This document shows positions 7,363-14,360 of a DNA stretch of 17,008 nt, piece by piece. This stretch comes from JACVRX01 sp035697245 (GTDB taxonomy: Bacteria > Actinomycetota > Actinomycetes > Jiangellales > Jiangellaceae). The notes below the pieces were generated by a model, which saw only the letters and a list, made by a program, of their open reading frames with translations, searched no databases and was not told the origin of the DNA. Both the position numbers and the translations under genes were made by a program. The stretch's first letter is position 1, and every line of letters starts with the position of its first letter. The stretch is taken from assembly GCA_035697245.1 (NCBI GenBank), contig DASSDH010000008.1, positions 1 to 17,008 of the forward strand, written 5' to 3'.

Positions 7363-8792
7363 CGGACCGCCTCCTCCTCCTCCTCCTCCTCGGCTGCGGC
7401 CGACGCCACGGGCTCTCTCGGGCTGTATGGCGCGTCATGCTCGGTAAACCCTCCGGCTCGCCGGAAGCGCCGGCTCATCCCCCGGAGCACGAGAATCGTC
7501 GTCACGCCGAGTGCGAGATAGAGGACGGCGATGGCGATGAACGTGATCCAGACGCCGGTGTTGCCGGTGGCCGCATCCTCGACCTTCATGTAGTTGTAGA
7601 CGATCCATGGCTGGCGCCCGACTTCAGTCACGATCCAGCCGGCCTCCATCGCGATCACCGCGAGAACGCCGGAGACGGCCGCGGCCCGCAGGAACCACTT
7701 GCTCGCCGGCATTCGGCGGCGGAAGACCCAGCTGGCCGCGTACCAGACGGACAACAGGAACAACAGGGTCCCGAGGCCGACCATGATGTCCCAGCACAGG
7801 TGGACGATGTTGACCTCCCGCGTGCTTGGCCGTTCGTCCGTAGGAAAAGCATCCAGACCCTGGACAACCGTCGCGGTGCCGGTGCTCGGGTCGGACAGCC
7901 AGGAGGCCAGGCCGGGGATCTTGACGCCGCCGCTCACCGTGCCGTCGTCGTTGAGGTGGCCCAGGAGGGTTTCGGGAACATCGCTGCTGGTCGTGGGCAC
8001 CAGCTCGATGGCGGCGAACTTGGCCGGCTGGTTGTCGAATACCCAACGAGCCAGCAAGTCCCCGACGAACATCTGGGTCGGCGTCGCGACGGCCGCGACG
8101 GTAAAAGCGATGACGAAGCCCAAGTAGTGGTAGCGGTCGCGCCGTCCGCGCAGCATGCCAGTGGCGTACACCGAGGCGACCAGGAACCCGCCCACCAAGT
8201 ACGCGGCGACGAGCATGTGGGCGGCTTGCAGTGGCATGGAATCGTTGAAGATCACCTGGATCGGGTCGACTTGGACCACATTGCCGTCCGAGTCAAGCGT
8301 GAAGCCGGCCGGCGCGTTCATCCAGGCGTTCGCGGCGACGACCGAGATGCTGCCGAAGATCCCGGCGAGGACGATCGGGACGCCGGTCCAGAAGTGCGTC
8401 CAGGGCTTGAGCCGACGCCAGCCGAAGATGTAGATGGCGATGAAGATCGCCTCAGTGAAGAAGAACAACCCCTCGAACGCGAACGGCACGCCAAAGGCCT
8501 CGCCCCACTGGCCCATGAACCGCGGCCAGAGCAAACCGAACTCGAAGCTCAGGACGGTGCCGGTGACCGCACCGACAGCGAAGGTCACCGCCATGTACCT
8601 CGACCAGCGCTGGGCCAGCATCAGCGCGTCCCGATCGCCGTGCTTTACCGCCCGATAGTTGGCGATCAGGGTCATGAATGCCCACGAGACGCCGAGAGGC
8701 ACCAGAATGATGTGGAACATCAGGGTGAACGCCATCTGTGCCCGCGCCCACGGCACCGGATCCACGGCGGCAAACGCGGCAAGTGTGTTCAC
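7359..8792 (-). CDS. cydA: cytochrome bd quinol oxidase subunit I
   Basis: This is a 477-residue heme-bearing subunit of cytochrome bd. By alignment from memory with the E. coli protein, visible ligands are H27 in FTLMFHIIL (heme b595), H192 in AAHMLVAAYLVGG and M337 in WDIMVG (heme b558). Glutamates E107 and E115 sit in FEGLFFFTEA, and GRQPW is at 392-396. The periplasmic quinol loop (about 255-325) is of the short type. The C-terminus ends in seven consecutive Glu encoded by a GAG microsatellite. The start is GTG at 8790-8792 with GAGAGGA about 6 bases upstream. It is the first gene of the minus-strand operon, 162 bp downstream of a LAL regulator on the same strand. I saw no clear Rex-type palindrome in that gap. 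Confidence 0.96.
   Translation of the reverse strand: MNTLAAFAAVDPVPWARAQMAFTLMFHIILVPLGVSWAFMTLIANYRAVKHGDRDALMLAQRWSRYMAVTFAVGAVTGTVLSFEFGLLWPRFMGQWGEAFGVPFAFEGLFFFTEAIFIAIYIFGWRRLKPWTHFWTGVPIVLAGIFGSISVVAANAWMNAPAGFTLDSDGNVVQVDPIQVIFNDSMPLQAAHMLVAAYLVGGFLVASVYATGMLRGRRDRYHYLGFVIAFTVAAVATPTQMFVGDLLARWVFDNQPAKFAAIELVPTTSSDVPETLLGHLNDDGTVSGGVKIPGLASWLSDPSTGTATVVQGLDAFPTDERPSTREVNIVHLCWDIMVGLGTLLFLLSVWYAASWVFRRRMPASKWFLRAAAVSGVLAVIAMEAGWIVTEVGRQPWIVYNYMKVEDAATGNTGVWITFIAIAVLYLALGVTTILVLRGMSRRFRRAGGFTEHDAPYSPREPVASAAAEEEEEEEAVR
7371..7391. repeat. trinucleotide microsatellite (CTC)7 at the 3' end of cydA
   Basis: Seven perfect CTC units on the + strand read as GAG on the coding strand and give a seven-Glu run in the CydA tail, just before the stop that overlaps the cydB start. 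Gain or loss of a unit would keep the frame and change only the number of Glu residues. Confidence 0.9.
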
Positions 8793-8954
8793 GGCCGTCC
8801 TCTCGATTCACTCAAGCGCGTCGAGCAGCCCGCCTCGGCGTGCCAGGGGTTCGGTGATATCTGAAGCCTGGCTGGTGGGCCGGCGTTCGGGCATCACCCG
8901 GGAGGGATGACTTCAGCACTTGTGGCTGGACCATGAGCTTGCCTCCCGTGGCGG

Positions 8955-11598
8955 CTAGACGATGCTGAGTTCTCGGGCCCGGCGGACTGCCTCATTGCGT
9001 CGCGCTACCGACAGCTTGCGCAGGATGGCCCGGATATGGGTCTTTACGGTGTTCACCGAAATGAACATGGCAGCCGCGATCTCCTCCGTTGTGAGCAGGT
9101 CCGACAGATGTCGCAGCACCTCGAGCTCTTTGTCCGACAGGGCTTGATCAACCCGCGGTGCATCTGCCTGAGCGGGCTGATGGTGGGGCGAGGCGTTGTG
9201 CTCGGGCCGGAGCCAAGCAGCTCTGACTGAGATCGCCGGATCCGTTCGGATCAGCAGTCGGACCTCCGGTGCAGTATGGGCGAAGGGCCGCCGGATTCGT
9301 TCGCCCTCGGCCAGTGCCATCGCTCGCATTACGGCCGAGCGCCCTGCGCCGAGGTTCCCGCGGGCGCAGTGCCGCTGCGCGCGCATCAGGAGATGCTCCA
9401 CCCTCGCCAATGGGGTCTCGACAGCAAACTCGCGTGGTTCGTCCACTCCGCCGCCAGTGGTCCCGCCTTCTAGTGCCACAGCTTCGGCCTCGAACGACGC
9501 GTCCAGCCAGGGCAAATTGACCACGTGGCCATTCAATAGCCGCCTTGCTCCCTCGATGTCGCCGCGGTCGTGTCTGAGTCGGACCCGCAGAAGCGTTGAC
9601 ACCGACGCCAGCATGTCGTCGGTTTGGGCCTCAGAGAGCCGGACCGCACGGCCGAGCCACCGCTGAGCACCGCCCAGATCCTGCCGCTCGAGTGCAACCC
9701 ACGCGCGCGCCAAGTGGGTAGCAGCCGGGCGTTCCGCCGCCACGACGCCAATCTCCACGGCGAATCTCTCGGCGGTGTCGGCAAGCTCCTGCCCGTACGA
9801 CAGGCGTCCGCGGCAGACCTCGGTGAGGGCGAGTAGCGCAAGGCAGCGCAACCGCAACGGCTCGCAACCCGTTGAAGCACTGGCGACAAGTGCGTCCGCC
9901 AGGCTTGCCCGGGCCTGTTCAAAATTCCCGGCTCGAAAATGGGCTGTGCCCTCCGAACCCAGGACCAGTGCCCAAAGATCTTGGTGTTGTGCCGCGTGCT
10001 GGACCGGTAGTGCACGCAATGCATCCCGCGCGGATCGGGCGGCAGCTATCGTCGCATCGACATCGCCCTTCGCATCACCCAGCTGGGTTCTCACGACCCC
10101 GGCTGCCACGAGCAGATCGGTACCTGCAGAACTGAGCTGCACCTCGCAGTGGGAGAGGCAGTGTTGCGCACGGTCGAGGTCACCTCGGGCGAGCGCCAAG
10201 GCAGCGCGGACAACGGATATGTCAGCGGAGTCGACATCGCCCGGCATTCGGGACAAGACCTGCGCCATTTCGGTCCGGGTGGCCGTTGGAACGAGAAGAG
10301 CTCCGATCATCATTTCGCCGACGACCAGCTGCATAGCTTCTGCCCAGTCGCCGGCAGCAACCGAATGCTCTACCGCCTCGGCCACGTCTTCAGCCGCCGC
10401 GAACCAACGGGATGCCCGTCGATGCAAATCGACGACCTCGCCAGGAGCCTCGAGCGCTAGCTGAGCACCGAGAAACGCGCGAAAGAGCGAGTGTGTTCGG
10501 TAGCGGCCGGGTGATCCGGGCACGGGCTGAACGAACGTATTTCTTCGGGACAGGTCTATGAGCATGCGCTCGCTATCGTGGCGGCCGGTGAGCTCGTTGG
10601 CCAGGCTGGGACTGATCTCGCCAACGACGCTCGTGCTGAGAAGAAACTCGCGGTCGCGTGTTGGCATCCCTTGGAGGACCTCGGCAACCAGATACTCGGA
10701 TACAAGCGAGTGATCGGGCCCGAAGCGCGCCTCGATCTCATCCGCGTGAACCGGGCCACCCTTTTGCTGCAAGGCGATTGCGGCCAGGCGAATACCGGCC
10801 GCCCAGCCCTCGGTCCGGTCGACCAGTGTCTTCGTCGCGGCTTCGGATGCCTCGACACCATGACACTCGAGCAAGGCGCGGGTCTCCGCGCCAGTGAAGG
10901 TGAGGGCGTCGTAGCGGATCTCCGCCACGGTTCCTTCCAACCGATAGCGGTGCAACGGAAGCACCGGGTCGGATCGCGTAGCCGCGACCAACCGGAACCA
11001 CGGCCCAGCGTTCCTGAGCAGGATGTCGAGTTGCTCGGCAATCTGCCGGCTCTTCAAGTACTCAGCTTCGTCGAGCACAAGGACGACAGGATCCGGCCGC
11101 GTGGAAAGTTCGACGGCCAGGTTCTCAATGAACGACGCAGTCGACTGTGTCCGGATTGGTCGGACGTATCGCGCTGAACGACAGCACACCGGTCCGCGCA
11201 AGCGAGTCGAGAATGTGCGACCAGAACACACCTGGTTGGTTGTCCCCGTCATCCAGGGTGAGCCAGGACGCGGGCGAGGTTTGGGTCTGAGCGTCCGCCC
11301 ATGCGGCGGCGAGGACGGTCTTTCCGGACCCAGCCGGAGCGCAGATCAGCGTGATTGGAGCGGTGCTCACGCCACGCGACACGCTGTCGATCAGGCGTGG
11401 TCGATCAACGATTCGGAATGCGGGCCGAGGCGGGAGAAACCTGGCGGAGCGCACAGGCGGGAGCTCATCCGGATCGGCCGCGACGACACTGACGTTCGGC
11501 GCAAATCCACTCGCCACGGTGGGTCCCCCAACGACGACTCGGATCCGGCTCGGCGAGAATCCTTGATCAATGCTGGCCCCAGGATAGGCACGAGGCAT
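8955..11598 (-). pseudogene. MalT-like LAL-family LuxR regulator, interrupted by a one-base frameshift
   Basis: Two frames together form one large ATP-binding LuxR regulator of about 880 residues, the usual LAL size. The upstream frame (11598 to TGA at 11125-11127) has the Walker A motif APAGSGKTVL (88-97) and LTLDDGDNQP. The downstream frame resumes around 11150 with FIENLAVEL and the Walker B motif VVLVLDEAEYL, then the family stretch DRTEGWAAGIRLAAIAL, a TPR-rich centre, and a C-terminal LuxR HTH (LSDKELEVLRHL, MFISVNTVKTHIRAIL). The span is 3n+1, so one extra base explains the break. The start is uncertain: ATG at 11596-11598 has GGGAGG touching it, while GTG at 11515-11517 has GGGGGA about 7 bases upstream. 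It sits just upstream of cydA, which makes it the obvious candidate regulator of that operon. A sequencing error is a real alternative to true gene loss. Confidence 0.85.
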
Positions 11599-11631
11599 CC
11601 TCCCGATGGGGTGAAATGGACTTAACGGGTC

Positions 11632-11660
11632 TGCCCCGCATTCCACAATGACGACGAGCC
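11632..11660 (-). promoter_or_regulatory. possible promoter of the LAL regulator
   Basis: On the minus strand, TTGTGG is followed after about 17 bases by TTAAGT, roughly 20 to 30 bases upstream of the ATG at 11598. The -35 is fair and the -10 is weak (it lacks the A at position 2), so this is only a candidate. Confidence 0.2.
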
Positions 11661-11712
11661 AGGGCGAGCGGACGAGATGGCGGACCGGCGCAGTTGATGA
11701 CGACTGTCCCCT

Positions 11713-11718
11713 TACTGT
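11713..11718 (+). promoter_or_regulatory. candidate -10 element of a leaderless promoter
   Basis: TACTGT fits the actinobacterial -10 pattern TANNNT and ends exactly six bases before the GTG at 11725. Transcription would then start on the start codon itself, which fits the absence of any Shine-Dalgarno. It overlaps a direct repeat, ACTGTC at 11703-11708 and 11714-11719, spaced 11 bp. Confidence 0.4.
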
Positions 11719-11724
11719 CACCCT

Positions 11725-12405
11725 GTGACCAACGACTTGTCCGAATACGCGCGATCGCCGGATCATCCCCGAGACGCCGAGGTCTCGCGTTCGGAAAAGG
11801 GATTCGAGATCTTCGCCACCGCTCTCCTCGCGATCGCCGCGCTGGCTACGGCCTGGAGCGGTTATCAAGCCTCGTTGTGGGACGGCATCCAGTCCAGCAA
11901 CTACACCCAGGCGTCCGCGGCGCGAACCAATGCGGCCCAGAAGCACACCGAGGCCAACCAGCACCGGTTGGGGGATCTCAGCGTGTTCGAGAACTTCATC
12001 GACGCGTCCCTTACCGGTGACACCGAGGTGGCCGACTTCTATCGGACCCGCTTCAGTCCGGAGTTCGAGCCTGCGTATGAAGCGTGGGTCGCGCTCGACC
12101 CGCAAACGAACCCGGACGCTCCGGCGAGCCCGCTGGCCATGCCCGAATACCAGCCGCCCCAAGAGCAAGAATCGGCCGAGCTGACTGCGCAAACTGAAGC
12201 GAAGTTTGCCGAGGGTGAAACCGCGAACACCTACTCTGACGTCTACACGGCGTCGACGCTGTTCTTCGCCTCGGCACTTTTCTTCGCCGCGATCTCCGAA
12301 CGCTTCGCCTACCGACGAGCCCGGATCGCCCTGCTTGCCTTCGCCTGTGTCGGGTTGATCGCCGGCATCGCGGTTGCGCTCACCCAACCGATTACCTTGG
12401 GTTGA
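11725..12405 (+). CDS. membrane protein of unknown function, DUF4337-like
   Basis: This encodes a 226-residue protein with one membrane helix near the N-terminus (about 28-46), a long soluble middle of about 125 residues rich in Glu, Ala and Gln (about 55-178), and two C-terminal helices (about 176-192 and 200-219). The motif after helix 1 (AWSGYQASLWDGIQSSNYTQASAA) recalls the DUF4337 family, in which the first helix is followed by a glutamine- and alanine-rich amphipathic stretch; I am not certain of this match. The start is GTG at 11725-11727 without a Shine-Dalgarno, and a TANNNT element lies at leaderless distance. It is divergent from the LAL regulator. No catalytic motif is visible and I do not assign a function. 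Confidence 0.75.
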   Translation: MTNDLSEYARSPDHPRDAEVSRSEKGFEIFATALLAIAALATAWSGYQASLWDGIQSSNYTQASAARTNAAQKHTEANQHRLGDLSVFENFIDASLTGDTEVADFYRTRFSPEFEPAYEAWVALDPQTNPDAPASPLAMPEYQPPQEQESAELTAQTEAKFAEGETANTYSDVYTASTLFFASALFFAAISERFAYRRARIALLAFACVGLIAGIAVALTQPITLG

Positions 12406-12414
12406 CGCGTTGAA

Positions 12415-12441
12415 TGTCGAGCGGCAACCGTCAGCTCCGAC
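12415..12441 (+). promoter_or_regulatory. candidate ECF42-type sigma promoter upstream of the DGPF/sigma pair
   Basis: TGTCGA (12415-12420) is followed after a 17-base spacer by CGAC (12438-12441). This matches the -35 TGTCGA and -10 CG(A/T)C reported, as I recall, for ECF42 sigma factors. A second CGTC overlaps at 12441-12444. It would give a leader of about 50 bases before the DGPF gene, consistent with autoregulation. Confidence 0.6.
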
Positions 12442-12496
12442 GTCTCATCCGAACGGTGCCCAGCCCGGGTGCCGAGGTTTGTGAGGAGTGAGCGAG

Positions 12497-12889
12497 ATGA
12501 AGTTCATGCTGGCGACCTATGGCGGCACCGACGAGGATTTCGGCGTCAGCGGATGGTCGAACGACGAGATCGCAACGATGGTCGAGTTCATGCAGAAGAT
12601 CAACGAGGAGCTCGCCGAATCCGGAGAGTTGGTTGACGCACAGGGACTTACCGACGCATCCCACGCCAAAGTCGTCCAGATCAAGGAAGGTGTCCCCGTT
12701 GTGACCGACGGGCCATACGCGGAGACCAAGGAGATCCTCGCTGGTTACTGGGTGGTCGACTGCGAGAGCAACGACCGAGCGCTGGCCATTGCTGCGAAGA
12801 TCGCTACGGTCCCGACGCCTGCGCACATCCCGCCGGTTCGAATCGAGGTCCGGCCGGTCGGTGAGGAGCCGCCGAACCCCGAGGGCTGA
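12497..12889 (+). CDS. YCII/DGPF-domain protein, partner of the adjacent ECF sigma factor
   Basis: This 130-residue single-domain protein has the YCII (YciI-like) fold. It starts with a beta-strand (MKFMLATYGG), contains VVTDGPYAETKEILAGYWVV (69-87 region) with the DGPF-family signature as DGPY (71-74), and ends with the strand IEVRPVGE. I prefer the ATG at 12497 over the GTG at 12488 because GAGGAG at 12483-12488 is then 8 bases away. The stop is 4 bp before the sigma factor start, and such DGPF/sigma pairs are the standard context of ECF42 sigma factors. Its biochemical role is unknown; members have been suggested to modulate the sigma factor or act as small enzymes. Confidence 0.9.
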   Translation: MKFMLATYGGTDEDFGVSGWSNDEIATMVEFMQKINEELAESGELVDAQGLTDASHAKVVQIKEGVPVVTDGPYAETKEILAGYWVVDCESNDRALAIAAKIATVPTPAHIPPVRIEVRPVGEEPPNPEG

Positions 12890-12893
12890 ACCG

Positions 12894-14153
12894 GTGCCCA
12901 CCGACACTCGCTTCGAGGACCTGCTGCGCACTCTCGCGCCGCAGGTCCTCGGCGCGCTGGTCCGGCGGTACGGGCACTTCGACGCCGCCGAGGACGCCGT
13001 CCAGGAGGCACTGCTTGCGGCAGCGCTGCAATGGCCTGAGGAGGGCCAGCCAGACAATGCCCGCGGGTGGCTGATCCGGGTGGGCGAGCGACGACTGACC
13101 GACATCTTGCGCAGTGAGCAGGCGCGGCGCCGTCGCGAAGATGCTGTCGCGAGTCAGGTGTTACCCGAAGATTTCCTGGCGCCGCCGGCCGACAACCGAC
13201 GAGCGTCGGATCAGGACGACACTCTGGTCCTGCTGTTCATGTGCTGCCACCCGGCGCTGTCACCCGCGTCGCAGGTCGCGCTGACCCTCCGCGCCGTGGG
13301 CGGTCTCACCACTGCGGAGATCGCCCGTGCCTTCCTGGTGCCCGAAACGACGATGGCGCAGCGCATCAGCCGGGGCAAGCAACGCATCAAGGCATCTGGG
13401 ATCCCGTTCCGGCTGCCACCCAATGCTGAGTTCCCTGATCGGCTCGCCGTCGTGCTGCATGTCCTGTATCTGGTCTTCAACGAGGGCTACACAGCCACCT
13501 CAGGCTGGTCGTTACATCGAACCGACCTGTCTCAGGAGGCGATCCGGCTCGCGCGAGCCGTTCAGACGTTTCTGCCGAAGGAACCCGAGGCCGCTGGCTT
13601 GCTTGCACTCATGCTCCTGACCGACGCGCGCCGAGGCGCCCGCACTCGTCCAGACGGCAGCCTGGTCCAGCTTGCCGAGCAGGACCGCAGCCGGTGGAAC
13701 CAAGGACAGATCAACGAGGGGATTCACTTCGTCGAAGTTTCCCTTGCCGAGGGCCCGCCGGGTCCGTATGTGCTGCAGGCGGCCATCGCTGCCGTTCACG
13801 ACCAAGCCGAGCACTACGACGACACCGACTGGCAGCAGATCCTGCACTATTACGAGTTGCTCGAGACGGTCTCCGCCAACCCGGTGGTGACGCTGAACCA
13901 CGCCGTCGCCGTGGCGATGGTGCATGGGCCCCAGGCTGGCCTGGCGATGGTTGCCGATCTCGAGGCCGACGGCCGGCTGGCCGGACAGCACCGACTCGAC
14001 GCCGTGCGAGGGCACCTGCTGGAGAAGGCCGGCGACGCTGGTGCAGCCGCCGAGGCATACCTCGCCGCTGCTCGCCTCACGACCAGCATCCCCGAACGCC
14101 GTTACCTCGAGACCCGGGCCGCGCGCGTCAACGACGGCGGCCGCGATTGTTGA
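12894..14153 (+). CDS. ECF42-type RNA polymerase sigma factor with C-terminal extension
   Basis: This 419-residue protein is about twice the length of a simple ECF sigma factor. Sigma region 2 covers about 11-75 (RRYGHFDAAEDAVQEALLAA, GWLIRVGERRLTD) and region 4 about 110-165 (LTTAEIARAFLVPETTMAQRISRGKQRI). The rest (about 185-419) is the conserved extension with LYLVFNEGYTAT, QDRSRWNQ and helical TPR-like repeats such as AAAEAYLAAARL. The start is GTG at 12894-12896, with GAGGG about 9 bases upstream overlapping the DGPF stop region; an open frame reaching back to 12789 is only Arg/Ser-rich. No anti-sigma gene follows, which fits ECF42, where the extension itself is thought to control activity. 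The inducing signal is unknown. Confidence 0.93.
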   Translation: MPTDTRFEDLLRTLAPQVLGALVRRYGHFDAAEDAVQEALLAAALQWPEEGQPDNARGWLIRVGERRLTDILRSEQARRRREDAVASQVLPEDFLAPPADNRRASDQDDTLVLLFMCCHPALSPASQVALTLRAVGGLTTAEIARAFLVPETTMAQRISRGKQRIKASGIPFRLPPNAEFPDRLAVVLHVLYLVFNEGYTATSGWSLHRTDLSQEAIRLARAVQTFLPKEPEAAGLLALMLLTDARRGARTRPDGSLVQLAEQDRSRWNQGQINEGIHFVEVSLAEGPPGPYVLQAAIAAVHDQAEHYDDTDWQQILHYYELLETVSANPVVTLNHAVAVAMVHGPQAGLAMVADLEADGRLAGQHRLDAVRGHLLEKAGDAGAAAEAYLAAARLTTSIPERRYLETRAARVNDGGRDC

Positions 14154-14337
14154 ACGTCCTACCGCTGTGACGAGTTGACGGCCAGGCCGATGCTGAGTGC
14201 AATCAGCGCGATTCCTCATCGTGAATTGACAGCGTGAATCCAATGCCTCGGCCTCCACGTACGCGCACGTTGCTGATGCCAAATTTCGGGGTGAATCTTG
14301 GCACCAATAGCCAGGTGGAGAGTGAGCTCAATTGTCG

Positions 14338-14353
14338 TCGAACACCTGTACGA
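14338..14353 (+). promoter_or_regulatory. LexA (SOS) box
   Basis: TCGAACacctGTACGA matches the mycobacterial/actinobacterial LexA operator TCGAAC-N4-GTTCGA at 11 of 12 defined positions. It ends 7 bases before the ATG of the DUF222 HNH gene. SOS boxes in front of 13E12-repeat genes are known from Mycobacterium tuberculosis. Confidence 0.75.
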
Positions 14354-14354
14354 T
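14349..14354 (+). promoter_or_regulatory. candidate -10 element (leaderless) inside the SOS box
   Basis: TACGAT fits TANNNT and ends six bases before the ATG at 14361, where transcription would start. It overlaps the right half of the LexA box, so bound LexA would block it. No good -35 is visible and there is no Shine-Dalgarno. Confidence 0.45.
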
Positions 14355-14360
14355 TGGGTC

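Noticed and set aside
7317..8864. Long + strand open frame (515 codons) opposite cydA
   Set aside because: It is Asp/Arg/His-rich without any family feature and mirrors the conserved cydA coding strand.
8793..8954. Sigma-54-like TGGCAC...GC pattern and a CATC...GATG palindrome upstream of cydA
   Set aside because: Actinobacteria generally lack sigma-54, and the palindrome arms are offset around CCCGGG, so neither is convincing. I also found no Rex-like operator.
11599..12387. Extension of the LAL regulator frame upstream to 12387
   Set aside because: This part is antisense to the membrane-protein gene and is Arg/Gly-rich; the regulator's family sequence begins only after about 11517.
14160..14220. 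Short minus-strand stretch reading GIALIALSIGLAVNSS before a stop, like the end of a small transporter
   Set aside because: An in-frame stop lies directly upstream and only about 18 residues are involved; too short to call a remnant.
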